A stretch of 49,053 nt of DNA, taken from NCBI GenBank assembly GCA_038232935.1, contig JBBSMX010000018.1, forward strand, positions 1 to 49,053. The letters are read 5' to 3'. The translations under genes were made by a program, and so were the position numbers. This DNA is from JBBSMX01 sp038232935. GTDB lineage: Bacteria > Bacteroidota > Rhodothermia > Rhodothermales > JANQRZ01. This document shows, piece by piece, positions 17,289 to 26,566 of this stretch. A model generated the notes under the pieces. The model had not been told where the DNA came from. It made no database searches and was given only the letters and a program-made list of their open reading frames with translations. Each line of letters starts with the position of its first letter. Within the stretch, counting starts at the first letter, position 1.

Positions 17289-18467
17289 TTACTCGGAGAG
17301 CGTGGCGAGATCGCTGATCGTGCTGCGCTCCTCGATGCGGACGCGGTCGCCTTCGGCGATGCCGCCGGAGGTGATCACCCGGTCACCCGCTTCGAGGCCG
17401 GCCGTGATGACCGTGCGCCCGCCCGACGACGAGCCCAACTCGACCGCTCGCCGCTCGACGACGAGGCTGCCCGGGTCGCCGGCGACGATGTACACGCCGG
17501 GTCCGCGCTCGTCGCGCTCGATCGCGTTGAGCGGAACGATGATGGCGTCCGAGAGGGTGGTGCGGGAGACGGAGAGGCGGACGACCATCGCGGGCTTGAG
17601 CGCGCCATCCCCGCTGGCCGGTTGGACCTCGATGGGGAACGTCCGGCTCTGCGTGTCGATGGCCGCGCCGACGAACGTGACGGTGCCGCGCCGGGGCGTC
17701 AGGCCGTAGGCTGTCGGCTTGATGAGCACATTCGTGCCGACGGTGATATCCGCAGCATAGCGCTCGGGCACGCCCGCTTTCACTTTCACCTGTTCGGTCG
17801 AGACGAGGCGGACGACGGGCATCCCCGGCGCGACCTGCTCGCCGCGATCGGCGAGGTGCTCCTCGACGGTGCCGGTAAACGGGGCCGAGACGCGGGTGTG
17901 GGCGAGCTGCTCCCGCGCCTGGGCGAGCGCGGCCCGTGCCTGCGCCACCTGCGCCTGCCCCGCCGCCTGTTGCGCGCGGACGTTTTGGAACTCGGCCGCC
18001 GAGATGATCGAGTCGCGGTAGAGCGGCTCTTGCCGCTGGAACTGGTCCTCGGCGAGGTCGGCCTGCGCCTGTGCCGCTTCGAGCCCGGCCTGCGCCTGGG
18101 CGAGCCCGGCCTGTCCCATCGTCGGGTTGATCTGCGCGATGGTCCCGCCGCGCCGGATCGTAGTGCCGAGCGGGGCGAGGGCGGTCAGCGTCCCCGATGC
18201 CTCGGCCGAGAGCGTTGCGTCGTCCGGGGCCTTGACGGTCCCGGTCATCTCGATCACGTCCTCGAACGTGCCGGGCGTGGCGACGAGCACCTCGACGGGC
18301 ACGGTGCGGTCGGCTTCGACGGCGGCGGGCGGAGCCTTGGCGGCTTCCTCACCGCCGCAGGCCGAGAGCAGGAGCAGCATGGGGAGGAGGAGTGCCGCGG
18401 CAGCGAGGCGGTAGCCGCACGAGAGGCGGGCGAGCGTGTCGGAGAGGGAGAAGGTCATGGGTCCCAT
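17289..18467 (-). CDS. RND efflux periplasmic adaptor (membrane fusion) lipoprotein
   Basis: 392 residues from ATG 18467; ATG 18458 is equally possible. Lipobox LLSAC with Cys37, so the protein is anchored to the inner-membrane face. The order is HlyD-like: barrel/lipoyl half (GTVKAPDDATLSAEASG), an Ala/Gln-rich coiled-coil hairpin (about 105-180), second lipoyl half (APFTGTVEEHLADRGEQV), beta-barrel and membrane-proximal domain. It links the permease to the TolC-like channel. It lies in the order tolC, adaptor, permease on the minus strand, with palindromes in both gaps. Confidence 0.93.
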   Translation of the reverse strand: MGPMTFSLSDTLARLSCGYRLAAAALLLPMLLLLSACGGEEAAKAPPAAVEADRTVPVEVLVATPGTFEDVIEMTGTVKAPDDATLSAEASGTLTALAPLGTTIRRGGTIAQINPTMGQAGLAQAQAGLEAAQAQADLAEDQFQRQEPLYRDSIISAAEFQNVRAQQAAGQAQVAQARAALAQAREQLAHTRVSAPFTGTVEEHLADRGEQVAPGMPVVRLVSTEQVKVKAGVPERYAADITVGTNVLIKPTAYGLTPRRGTVTFVGAAIDTQSRTFPIEVQPASGDGALKPAMVVRLSVSRTTLSDAIIVPLNAIERDERGPGVYIVAGDPGSLVVERRAVELGSSSGGRTVITAGLEAGDRVITSGGIAEGDRVRIEERSTISDLATLSE

Positions 18468-18481
18468 GGTTGGGTGTCGTA

Positions 18482-18501
18482 GGGTGCAGCGCGCTGCACC
18501 C
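18482..18501. promoter_or_regulatory. 20-bp perfect palindrome between channel and adaptor genes
   Basis: GGGTGCAGCG followed by its exact reverse complement fills most of the 34-nt gap and abuts the stop codon of the tolC-like gene. Its position mirrors that of the 24-bp palindrome at the next junction, though the sequence differs. Confidence 0.7.
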
Positions 18502-20136
18502 CTATTTCGAGGTCAGGGTGATATCGCTGTCGGCGCCAATCGGCTCGGGGAGGACGACGCCGACGGCGCGCTGGAGGTCGCTGCGGGCGACGAGGTAGTC
18601 ACGAACGGCCTGGAGGTAGGTGAGCTGCGCCTGGTCGAGCTGGGCCGAGGCGAGGCGGACATCGATCTGCGTTGCCATGCCGACGGTGAGGCGGTCGGCG
18701 GCGAACGCGTAGGCGGTCTGCGCCGTCCGCACCGTCTGCCCCTGCGCGTCGATGCGCTGGCGGGCGGACGAGAGGTTGCGGAGCGCGCGCTCGACATCGA
18801 GCACGGCGTTCTGCACGGCCCGTTCGAGCGTGATCTCGGCCTGCTGCACCGCGATCGTGTTTTGCTGGACGCGGTAGCCCGTCTGGAACCCGTTGAAGAG
18901 ATTCCAGCTCAGCCGGACGCCGACGGCCACCGCCGGATTCCAGTAGGCGTCGTTGAAGAACCCACTCGTGTTCGAGGTCACGGCGAAGGGGTCGCTCGGG
19001 TCAGCGCCCTGGATCACCGACGTCCGGTTGTCGGGGACGCTGCCGGTGTAACTGAGGTTGGCGAAGGCGCTGAGGTTGGGGAGGTACTCCGCCCGCGTGA
19101 TGTTGCGCTGCACCTCCTGCAGGTCGATGGCGAGGCGGGCCTGTTCGAGATCCGGCCGCTGCTCCAGCGCCGTCGCTACGGCGTCGTCGAACGAGACGGT
19201 TTCGAGGAACACGTCATCCGGCAGGCGGAGGTCGCCGACGAGCGCGACGGGCCGCGTGACCGGCAGGCCGAGCTGGAAGAGGAGGGCGTTTTGGGCGAGC
19301 ACCGCCGCGTTCTGCGTCTCGATGAGCTGGGTCTGCTGGTTCGCCACCTCCACCTCGGCCGTCAGCCGCTCGAACTTCGGGAGGACGCCCTGCGCCACGC
19401 GCCGCGCCGTCTCGCCGAGCGTCGCTTGGGTCCGCTCGACGCTGGCGCGGGCGACCTCGACCTGCTGCCGGGCGAGGAGCGCGTCGTAGTAGGCCTGCCG
19501 CGTGTCGGCGATGGCCGCGTACTGCTGCTCAGTGAGAGCGGCCTGGTTGATATCCTTCAGGCTCTTCGCCCCCTTGATCGCCGCGAAGGCACTCCCGCTG
19601 TAGAGCGTCTGCGAGATCGAGAGCGTGTTCTGGAACTGGTTCGGGACGCCGAACGGGTTGCTGCCGTTGTCGAGCACGATGCCGACGTCGTCGAACCCCT
19701 GCGCCTGCCGACGACGGAACTCGTCGAGCGAGATCGGCACGGTGCTCGGGTCGTCGTCGGTGCGGGCGTCCTCGTTGAAGGCGAGCCAGTCGATGGACCC
19801 GAGTGCGCCGAAGAGGCCGCCGGCCGAGGAGCCCGCGAACGGGTTGGCCTCGACGACGTTGCGGGTGTACGAGCTCGACACGTCGGCGCTGGGGTAGAGT
19901 TGCCCCCACGCCTCGCGGACCTGCGCCGTGGCGTTGGCGACATTGAGCGCGGCGGTGCGGACGGTGTAGTTCCGCTCCAGCGCGATCTGGATCGCCTCGT
20001 CGAGCGAGAGCGAGAGCACGGGGCTTTCGGTCTCGGCGACGGGCCGTGCGGCGGCGGGGCCGGGGAGGGGTGAGGGCTGCTGGGCGACGGCCGGAATCGC
20101 AGCGAATAGGAAGAGGAGGGAGAGCGCGTGTTTCAT
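18502..20136 (-). CDS. TolC-family outer-membrane efflux channel
   Basis: 544 residues from ATG 20136, which places the signal peptide (cut after PAVAQ) at the N-terminus; an in-frame ATG at 20160 is less likely. Two repeats of the OEP family are visible: LSLDEAIQIALERNYTVR near 45 and DDAVATALEQRPDLEQARL in the second half, with long helices rich in Ala/Gln. A segment of about 90 residues after PNP/AGSSAGGLFGALGS is probably a loop region. It forms the outer-membrane exit duct for the permease and adaptor. First gene of the efflux operon, 48 nt after the regulator gene. Confidence 0.92.
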   Translation of the reverse strand: MKHALSLLFLFAAIPAVAQQPSPLPGPAAARPVAETESPVLSLSLDEAIQIALERNYTVRTAALNVANATAQVREAWGQLYPSADVSSSYTRNVVEANPFAGSSAGGLFGALGSIDWLAFNEDARTDDDPSTVPISLDEFRRRQAQGFDDVGIVLDNGSNPFGVPNQFQNTLSISQTLYSGSAFAAIKGAKSLKDINQAALTEQQYAAIADTRQAYYDALLARQQVEVARASVERTQATLGETARRVAQGVLPKFERLTAEVEVANQQTQLIETQNAAVLAQNALLFQLGLPVTRPVALVGDLRLPDDVFLETVSFDDAVATALEQRPDLEQARLAIDLQEVQRNITRAEYLPNLSAFANLSYTGSVPDNRTSVIQGADPSDPFAVTSNTSGFFNDAYWNPAVAVGVRLSWNLFNGFQTGYRVQQNTIAVQQAEITLERAVQNAVLDVERALRNLSSARQRIDAQGQTVRTAQTAYAFAADRLTVGMATQIDVRLASAQLDQAQLTYLQAVRDYLVARSDLQRAVGVVLPEPIGADSDITLTSK

Positions 20137-20184
20137 GGAGCCGGACGTTGGTTGCGTCATCCTAAGGTTTTGCGGTGACAGCGT

Positions 20185-20835
20185 TTAGTCGCGGGGCAGC
20201 AGGCCGTCGAAAAGAATCGTGGTGATGAGGTTGGCTCCGTGCTCGGCGTCCGGTGGGGCGGTGGGTGCATGCTCGCCGAGCGGGCAGGCGTACATGAGGT
20301 AGCCGTGGATATTGCCCATCAGCATGTGCGCCACACCGTGCGCGTCCATCCGTCGTAAAGTGCCCGCCTGCATCGCTTTTTCGATGGGTAAGGCGAGGGC
20401 TGCCGCGATACGCTCGCGCTGGCCGAGGAAGTAGGCCGCGTTTTCCCGCTCCTCGCTGAACGCCATCCGGTGCGCCTCCTTCGCCATGAGCATGAAGGCG
20501 TCCGAGCGCTCTACCAGATGAGCGATGGTCTCGGCGATGAAGCCGTGAAAGACGTCGCGCGTGGGGCGCTCGGACTCCACCCGCTCGAAGTACGTTTCGA
20601 TGAGGTTGACGACGTCGGCGTAGACCTCGTCGAAGAGGGCGAACAGGATGGCCTCTTTCCCGCCGGCGAAGTAGTTATAGAGGGTGCCCTTGCCGAACTC
20701 GGCACGCTCGGCCACCTCGTCGAGGGTGGCGCTCTGGAAGCCTTTTTCGGCGAAGACGGTGAGGGCGGCGTCGAGCATGGCGCGGCGCCGGACGAGGCGC
20801 TCGCGGTCGCGGCGGGAGAGGACGGGAGCTTCCAT
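20185..20835 (-). CDS. TetR/AcrR-family transcriptional regulator
   Basis: 216 residues. The N-terminal DNA-binding domain is textbook: ALTVFAEKGFQSATLDEVAERAEFGKGTLYNYF (helix-turn-helix at about 33-60). The C-terminal ligand/dimer domain is variable, as usual. It is the first gene in the direction of the efflux operon and probably represses it and itself until a pump substrate binds. The upstream region carries nested inverted repeats that could be the operator. Confidence 0.93.
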   Translation of the reverse strand: MEAPVLSRRDRERLVRRRAMLDAALTVFAEKGFQSATLDEVAERAEFGKGTLYNYFAGGKEAILFALFDEVYADVVNLIETYFERVESERPTRDVFHGFIAETIAHLVERSDAFMLMAKEAHRMAFSEERENAAYFLGQRERIAAALALPIEKAMQAGTLRRMDAHGVAHMLMGNIHGYLMYACPLGEHAPTAPPDAEHGANLITTILFDGLLPRD

Positions 20836-21144
20836 GAAGAAGACGTGGTGAACGTGGCGTCACAAGGTGACTGGCTGGTCACATGCCGACTCCTACGTCA
20901 CCTTCTCTTCCGGGTTTCGTCATGAAACGGTGAAGAGGACGAACTCCTCGTTCACCCTGCAGGCCCTTGTATCGCAAGGCAAATGGGGAGAGATACATCC
21001 GGAGTATGAACTTGGCGTAAAGCGACTCCACCGCTATGGCAGATGCCCTCCTGCCGGTGCCTCTCGGAAGGTGACACCTCATGGTCCCGAGGGAGCCACC
21101 GCATCGCGGCACCTCCACCTCGACCCAACTTCCCGAACCTCGGC
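20836..21144. other. 309-nt gap between regulator and manC
   Basis: Apart from the candidate operator near 20859-20882, I see no gene, tRNA or clear terminator. The part from about 20960 to 21140 lies downstream of the mannose-1-phosphate guanylyltransferase stop and has no coding signal. Confidence 0.6.
20859..20882. promoter_or_regulatory. Candidate TetR operator (nested GTCAC/GTGAC inverted repeats)
   Basis: Three half-sites in a row: GTCAC (20859-20863), GTGAC (20867-20871), GTCAC (20878-20882). They pair as two overlapping inverted repeats, 24-47 nt upstream of the regulator's ATG. Position and symmetry fit an autoregulatory operator; binding by this regulator is inferred. Confidence 0.4.
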
Positions 21145-22239
21145 TCAGATGTACTCTTCGAGCCCGTGCGAGCCGAGGTAGTCCACGATGTTCTTGACCT
21201 GCTGCGTGGACTCCATGTTGCAGACGAGCACGGCATCGCCGGTGTCCACCACCGCCGCGTCGTGAACGCCGACGAGGACGATCAGGCGGTCGTTGCTGCG
21301 AACGTAGCAGCGGCTCGCATTGTGGACGATGACGTTGCCCTCGACGGCGTTGCCGGCCTTGTCTTTGTCGAGGATATCGTAGACGGCGCGCCAATCGCCC
21401 ACGTCGCTCCACCCAAACGAGCCGGGGACGACGTAGACGTGCCCGGCCGCGGCGGCCGGTTCCATCACCCCGTAGTCGATGGAGATCTTGGGCGTCCGGA
21501 GGAAGGCATTGCGGACGGCGGCTTCGAGCGGCTCCCCACCGTTCTGAGCGGCCTCCTCGACGGGGGCGAAGGCGGCATGGACCTCGGGCAGGTGGCGCTG
21601 CATCTGTTCGAGGATCGAGTCGGCGCGCCAGATGAACATGCCGCTGTTCCAGAGGAAATCCCCGGAATCGAGGAAGCGCTCGGCGGTGGCGAGGTCGGGC
21701 TTCTCGGCAAAGGTGCGGACGGGGTAGGCGGACAGGCTCGTCCCATCCTCGGCCGCGCCCGACGCAAACTGAATATAGCCGTAGCCCGTTTCGGGGTGCG
21801 TCGGCTCGATGCCGATGGTGACGAGAGCGCCGGGCTCCTCCGCCTTGGCGATGGCGGCACGGAGCACGTCGTGGAACGCGGCGACGTTGCGGATGACGTG
21901 GTCGGCGGGGAGCACCACCATCGTCGCCTCAGGGTCTACGGCATGGAGGTGGGCGGCGGCGAAGGCGATCGCGGGGGCGGTGTTGCGGCTGGCTGGCTCG
22001 GCGAGGATGTTCGCTTGCGGTACGGCCGGGAGGTGCTCGCGGGTCTGCGTGACGTAGCGTTCGTTCGTGACGACGTAGCACCGCTCGGCCGAGACGAGCG
22101 GCTGGAGGCGTGCGAACGTGTTCTGGATGAGCGAGGCCTGCTCGAACACGTCGAGGAACTGCTTGGGAGATTCTTGCCGGCTGCGCGGCCAGAACCTGCT
22201 GCCGACGCCGCCGGCCATGATGACTGCGTAGAGGGACAT
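21145..22239 (-). CDS. manC: Mannose-1-phosphate guanylyltransferase
   Basis: 364 residues from ATG 22239, fixed by the N-terminal nucleotide-binding motif MAGGVGSRFWPRSR and the following PKQFL. Other family signatures: EPASRNTAPAI, LPADH, FAEKPD, LWNSGMFIW, and FGWSDVGDW. It makes GDP-mannose from mannose 1-phosphate and GTP, feeding surface polysaccharide. The length shows the monofunctional form without the C-terminal isomerase domain found in many ManC/AlgA enzymes. It is divergent from the UDP-glucose dehydrogenase gene across a 310-nt promoter region. Confidence 0.93.
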   Translation of the reverse strand: MSLYAVIMAGGVGSRFWPRSRQESPKQFLDVFEQASLIQNTFARLQPLVSAERCYVVTNERYVTQTREHLPAVPQANILAEPASRNTAPAIAFAAAHLHAVDPEATMVVLPADHVIRNVAAFHDVLRAAIAKAEEPGALVTIGIEPTHPETGYGYIQFASGAAEDGTSLSAYPVRTFAEKPDLATAERFLDSGDFLWNSGMFIWRADSILEQMQRHLPEVHAAFAPVEEAAQNGGEPLEAAVRNAFLRTPKISIDYGVMEPAAAAGHVYVVPGSFGWSDVGDWRAVYDILDKDKAGNAVEGNVIVHNASRCYVRSNDRLIVLVGVHDAAVVDTGDAVLVCNMESTQQVKNIVDYLGSHGLEEYI

Positions 22240-22549
22240 GAGTCGTCGAAAAAGGAGGGGGAGGGACGGGGGGTACCGTGCGGGAAGATAGGCAACATGG
22301 GGGGCAGGGGTACGGTTGGGCAGTCCGGGACGGCAGAGCGTCGAATCGGCCCGTTGAACGGCATCGGAATAGCCCTTGCACGGTGGCAGGCGAGGGGGTG
22401 CAGTGGGCAGCCCGAATCCCTCTCTCCGCTCGTTCTTCCTTTGCGACACACACGAGCGATGCCCTACCTTCAGCTACTCTTCTGACTCTTTCTACACTAA
22501 AGCGCGGACGCTACGTCCGGTCCCTCGCTTCCACTACTACCCCTTTGTT
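22240..22549. promoter_or_regulatory. Divergent promoter region manC / UDP-glucose dehydrogenase
   Basis: A 310-nt gap with no gene. Toward manC, minus-strand TATCTTCC at 22283-22290 lies 43 nt before the ATG. Toward the dehydrogenase, TTTG at 22440-22443 and TACCTTCA at 22465-22472 (21-nt spacer) give a Bacteroidota-like -33/-7 pair 77 nt before the ATG. A small hairpin CGGACG-CTA-CGTCCG lies near 22505-22519 in the leader. Confidence 0.5.
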
Positions 22550-23953
22550 ATGAAAATCGGAGTTATCGGTACCGGCTACGTCGGACTCGTTTCAGGAACC
22601 TGCTTTGCCGAGATGGGCAACGACGTGATCTGCGTCGACATCGACGAGCGCAAAGTCGAAAAGCTGAGCCGGGGCGAGCTGACCCTCTTCGAGCCCGGCA
22701 TCGAGCGCATCCTCGAGCGGAACCTGCGCGAGGACCGGCTGAGCTTCACGACCGACCTCGCCGAGGCGGTCGAGGCCGCCGAGATCCTGTTCCTTGCTCT
22801 TCCGACGCCGCCCGGTGAAGACGGCTCGGCCGACCTCTCGTACGTCCTCGGCGTCGCCGGTAATATCGCAGACCTGCTGTCTGACAACCCCGATTGGGGC
22901 TACCGCGTGATCGTGGACAAGAGCACGGTCCCGGTCGGGACCGCCGCCCGCGTCACGGCGATCATCGAAGAGCGCGGGCTTAAGGCCGGCGCGGACTTCG
23001 ATGTGGTCTCCAACCCCGAGTTCCTCCGCGAGGGGGTCGCCGTCGACGACTTCATGAAGCCGGAGCGCGTCGTGGTCGGGACCGACAGCGAGCGAGCCGC
23101 CGAGTTGATGACGCAGCTCTACGAGCCGTTCGTTCGCTCGGGCAACCCCATCATCGTGATGGACGAGAAGAGCGCGGAGATGACGAAGTATGCCGCGAAC
23201 TCCCTCCTCGCCACGAAGATCACGTTCATGAACGAGATCGCAAACGTCTGCGAGCGCGTCGGTGCCGATGTGGACAAGGTCCGCCACGGGATCGGGACCG
23301 ACAGCCGGATCGGGACGAAGTTCCTCTATGCCGGCATCGGCTTCGGCGGCTCGTGCTTCCCGAAAGACGTGCAGGCCCTCGTTCGCACCTCGCAGGAGAA
23401 CAAGTACGAGTTCGAGATCCTCGAGTCCGTTCTTCGCGTCAACGAGCGGCAGCGGCGCGTGCTCGCGGACCGCATCATCGAGCACTTCGGCGGGTCGCTC
23501 GAAGGGAAGCGGATCGCCATCTGGGGCCTCGCCTTCAAGCCGAACACGGACGATGTGCGCGAGGCGCCGAGCCACACCATCATCCGCGCCCTCACCGATC
23601 ACGGTGCCGAGATCCTCGCCTTCGACCCCGAGGCCATCGAGACGACGCGGGACGTGCTCGGCGAAGGCGACCTCGGCTCGGGCTCGCTCGCATACGCCGC
23701 CGACTCGTACAGCGCGCTCGTCCGCGCCGATGCCCTCGTCATCTGCACCGAGTGGCCGGAGTTCCGCCGCCCCGACTTCGAGCGGATCAAGCGGTTGCTC
23801 AGCGAGCCCCTCGTCTTCGACGGTCGCAACCTCTACGACACCGAGCGCATGGCCGAGTCCGGCTTCGAGTACCACTCCGTCGGCCGTCCGTACGTGGTGC
23901 CGGCGGGAGGCTCTGCTAACGCCGCCGTCTCCGCCAACGGGCTCGTTCGGTAG
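22550..23953 (+). CDS. ugd: UDP-glucose 6-dehydrogenase
   Basis: 467 residues from ATG 22550. N-terminal NAD fold GTGYVG (7-12), central dimerisation part, and the catalytic cysteine in GGSCFPKD (Cys269, Lys272). Oxidises UDP-glucose to UDP-glucuronate in two NAD-dependent steps; the next gene (UDP-glucuronate decarboxylase) uses that product. A UDP-GlcNAc or UDP-ManNAc 6-dehydrogenase role cannot be excluded, and the amino-sugar genes at 27447-30531 would need such an activity. Domain order and length match the UGDH family. Confidence 0.93.
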   Translation: MKIGVIGTGYVGLVSGTCFAEMGNDVICVDIDERKVEKLSRGELTLFEPGIERILERNLREDRLSFTTDLAEAVEAAEILFLALPTPPGEDGSADLSYVLGVAGNIADLLSDNPDWGYRVIVDKSTVPVGTAARVTAIIEERGLKAGADFDVVSNPEFLREGVAVDDFMKPERVVVGTDSERAAELMTQLYEPFVRSGNPIIVMDEKSAEMTKYAANSLLATKITFMNEIANVCERVGADVDKVRHGIGTDSRIGTKFLYAGIGFGGSCFPKDVQALVRTSQENKYEFEILESVLRVNERQRRVLADRIIEHFGGSLEGKRIAIWGLAFKPNTDDVREAPSHTIIRALTDHGAEILAFDPEAIETTRDVLGEGDLGSGSLAYAADSYSALVRADALVICTEWPEFRRPDFERIKRLLSEPLVFDGRNLYDTERMAESGFEYHSVGRPYVVPAGGSANAAVSANGLVR

Positions 23954-24046
23954 ATGGTAGACGGTAGGCGCTGGACGGCAGACAGTCCTGGGTCTACCGC
24001 TCGCTGTTCTCTGTCCACCGTATCTCTGTCCACTATCCACCTACCC

Positions 24047-24985
24047 ATGCCTCGTACCCTCATCACCGGCGGTGCCGGCTTCCTCGGCTCGCATCTCTGC
24101 GATCGGTTCATCGCGGAGGGCCACGAGGTCGTCTGCATGGACAACTTCATCACGGGCAATCCGGAGAACGTGGCGCACCTCATCGGGAACGAGCGGTTCC
24201 ATCTCATTCGGCACGACGTGTCGAACTACGTCTACGTCGCCGGCGACCTCGACTACATCCTCCACTTCGCGAGCCCGGCCTCGCCCATCGATTACCTCCA
24301 GCTTCCGATCCAGACGCTGAAGGTGGGGGCGCTCGGGACGCACAACCTGCTGGGGCTAGCGAAGGCCAAGGGCGCGCGTTTGCTGCTGGCCTCCACCAGT
24401 GAGGTCTACGGCGATCCGCTCATCCACCCGCAGCAGGAGGAGTATTGGGGCAACGTTAATCCCGTTGGCAGTCGCGGCGTCTACGACGAGGCCAAACGCT
24501 TCGCCGAAGCGATCACGATGGCCTACCACCGCTACCACGGCGTCGAGACGCGGATCGTTCGCATCTTCAACACCTACGGCCCCCGGATGCGGCTCGACGA
24601 CGGGCGGGCGCTCCCCGCCTTCATGGGGCAAGCCCTGCGCGGCGAGCCGATTACCGTCTTCGGCGACGGCAGCCAGACACGCTCCTTCCAGTACGTGGAC
24701 GACCTCGTGGAAGGGATCTATCGGCTGCTGATGTCCGACGAGGTGGACCCCGTCAACATCGGCAACCCCGACGAGATCTCGATCCAGGAGTTCGCCGAAG
24801 AGGTCGTGGCGCTCACCGGCTCGTCGTCTACGATCACCTACGAACCGCTCCCGGCCGACGACCCGAAGATCCGCCAGCCCGACATCACGAAGGCGCGCGC
24901 GATCCTCGGGTGGGAGCCGCGTGTGGACCGCGCTGAGGGGCTAAAGCGGACGCTGGAGTACTTTCAGCAGGCCGTCCCGGCGTAA
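24047..24985 (+). CDS. uxs: UDP-glucuronate decarboxylase (UDP-xylose synthase)
   Basis: 312 residues from ATG 24047. Short-chain dehydrogenase/epimerase fold with TGGAGFLGSH (7-16) and the YxxxK pair Tyr146/Lys150. The family-specific strings HFASPASPIDY (73-83), LLASTSEVYGDP (113-124), HPQQEEYWGNVNP and FNTYGPRM single out UDP-xylose synthases from other sugar epimerases. It converts UDP-glucuronate into UDP-xylose via a 4-keto intermediate. It follows the dehydrogenase gene by 93 nt; that gap is made of short repeated words (CTGTCCAC twice). Confidence 0.92.
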   Translation: MPRTLITGGAGFLGSHLCDRFIAEGHEVVCMDNFITGNPENVAHLIGNERFHLIRHDVSNYVYVAGDLDYILHFASPASPIDYLQLPIQTLKVGALGTHNLLGLAKAKGARLLLASTSEVYGDPLIHPQQEEYWGNVNPVGSRGVYDEAKRFAEAITMAYHRYHGVETRIVRIFNTYGPRMRLDDGRALPAFMGQALRGEPITVFGDGSQTRSFQYVDDLVEGIYRLLMSDEVDPVNIGNPDEISIQEFAEEVVALTGSSSTITYEPLPADDPKIRQPDITKARAILGWEPRVDRAEGLKRTLEYFQQAVPA

Positions 24986-25081
24986 AGGTAAAGTGTGAAG
25001 GGTAAAACCGCGTCGCCCTGTTGGTCTCGCAAGAACTATTCGGACCAGCAGCCCTTTACTCTCTTCCCCTTCCCCTTTCTT

Positions 25082-25942
25082 ATGAAAGGCATCATCCTCG
25101 CCGGCGGTGCCGGCACCCGGCTCTACCCGCTGACGCTGGCGGTGAGCAAGCAGCTCATGCCGGTCTACGACAAGCCGCTGGTCTACTACCCACTCTCGAC
25201 GCTGATGCTGGCGGGCATCCGCGAGATCCTCGTCATCTCGACGCCGCGTGACCTCCCCCTCTTCGAGCGACTCCTCGGCGACGGCGCGCAGTGGGGCCTC
25301 TCGTTCTCGTACGTCGAGCAAGCCGAGCCGAACGGGATCGCGCAGGCGTTTCTGCTCGGCGAGGACTTCATCGGGGAGGATGCCGTGGCGCTCGTGCTCG
25401 GCGACAACATCTTCTACGGGCAAGGCCTCTCGGAGCGGCTCCAACACGCCGCCCGGCTGGAAGCGGGAGCGACCGTCTTCGGCTACTACGTCCGCGATCC
25501 CGAGCGTTACGGCGTCGTGACGTTCGACGCGGAAGGTCGGGCCGTGGACATCGTCGAGAAGCCGGCACACCCGACCTCGAATTACGCGGTGACGGGACTC
25601 TATTTCTACGACAACGACGTCGTAGCCATCGCCCGAAACCTGACGCCGTCGGCGCGCGGCGAGCTGGAGATCACGGACGTGAACCGGGCGTATCTGGAGC
25701 GCGGCGACCTCCGCGTCGAGCAGCTCGGGCGGGGGACGGCGTGGCTGGACACCGGCACCCACGCCGCGCTTTTGGAGGCCGCCCACTTCATCGAGGTCGT
25801 CGAGAGCCGGCAAGGGCTGAAGATCGCCTGCCCCGAGGAGATCGCGTACCGGATGGGCTACATCGACGCGGATGCGCTGGAGGCCCTCGCTCAACCGCTC
25901 GCGGGCAACGCGTACGGTGAGTACCTTCTGGGCCTGCTCTGA
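25082..25942 (+). CDS. rmlA: Glucose-1-phosphate thymidylyltransferase
   Basis: 286 residues from ATG 25082. Nucleotide-binding signature GGAGTRLYPLT (8-18), Lys23 in SKQLMPVYDKP, LGDNIFYG, VEKP, and TGLYFYD are diagnostic for RmlA. It joins dTTP and glucose 1-phosphate to dTDP-glucose, the first step to dTDP-rhamnose. rmlC and rmlD follow on the same strand. rmlB, which usually sits with them, is not in the window. Confidence 0.95.
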   Translation: MKGIILAGGAGTRLYPLTLAVSKQLMPVYDKPLVYYPLSTLMLAGIREILVISTPRDLPLFERLLGDGAQWGLSFSYVEQAEPNGIAQAFLLGEDFIGEDAVALVLGDNIFYGQGLSERLQHAARLEAGATVFGYYVRDPERYGVVTFDAEGRAVDIVEKPAHPTSNYAVTGLYFYDNDVVAIARNLTPSARGELEITDVNRAYLERGDLRVEQLGRGTAWLDTGTHAALLEAAHFIEVVESRQGLKIACPEEIAYRMGYIDADALEALAQPLAGNAYGEYLLGLL

Positions 25943-26011
25943 GCCCGGATCGGCCGCCCGCAGCGGCGCAGCCTTTCACGTACCCGCCGGGGTGTCTCTA
26001 CCGCCCATCTG

Positions 26012-26566
26012 ATGACAGTCACTGAACTGAGACTTTTCGGCCTCCGGCTGTTTGACCTCCGCGTGTTCGAGGACGAGCGAGGCCGATTTGTGGAGGCCTA
26101 CCACGCCACTCGCTACCGCGAGCACGGCCTCGACGTGAGCTTCGTGCAGGACAACCTCTCGCGCTCGCAGCGGAACGTGGTGCGCGGGCTGCACTTCCAG
26201 CGGCGGTACCCGCAGGGCAAGCTGATCTCGGTCGTGCGCGGCGCGGTCTACGACGTGGCTGTGGACCTCCGCCCCGGCTCGGCGACCTTCGGCGAGCACG
26301 TCGGCGTCGAGCTGTCCGCCGAGAACGGGCGGCAACTCTGGGTCCCGCCCGGCTTCGCCCACGGCTTCTGTGCCCTCTCCGACGAGGCCGACGTGCTGTA
26401 CAAGTGCACCGACGTCTATCACCCGAACGACGAGGGCGGCCTCCTCTGGAACGACCCGGCGCTGGGGATCGAGTGGCCCGTGTCGAAGCCGATTCTGTCG
26501 GAGCGAGATCGGCAGCACCCGCCCCTCGCCGCCCTCACGCCCGAGCAGCTTCCGGCGGTACGATGA
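26012..26566 (+). CDS. rmlC: dTDP-4-dehydrorhamnose 3,5-epimerase
   Basis: 184 residues, normal for the family. Cupin fold with RGLHFQ (His of the catalytic pair), QGKLISVVRG, VPPGFAHGFCAL, and DVLYKCTD..HPNDEGGLLWNDP. It epimerises two carbons of the 4-keto sugar made by RmlB. Its stop overlaps the start of rmlD (ATGA), so the two are translationally coupled. The start at 26012 places the usual FEDERG motif near residue 22. Confidence 0.94.
   Translation: MTVTELRLFGLRLFDLRVFEDERGRFVEAYHATRYREHGLDVSFVQDNLSRSQRNVVRGLHFQRRYPQGKLISVVRGAVYDVAVDLRPGSATFGEHVGVELSAENGRQLWVPPGFAHGFCALSDEADVLYKCTDVYHPNDEGGLLWNDPALGIEWPVSKPILSERDRQHPPLAALTPEQLPAVR

Noticed and set aside
18436..20073. Long antisense frame opposite the TolC-like gene
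   Set aside because: Shadow of the TolC-family gene; no recognisable domain.
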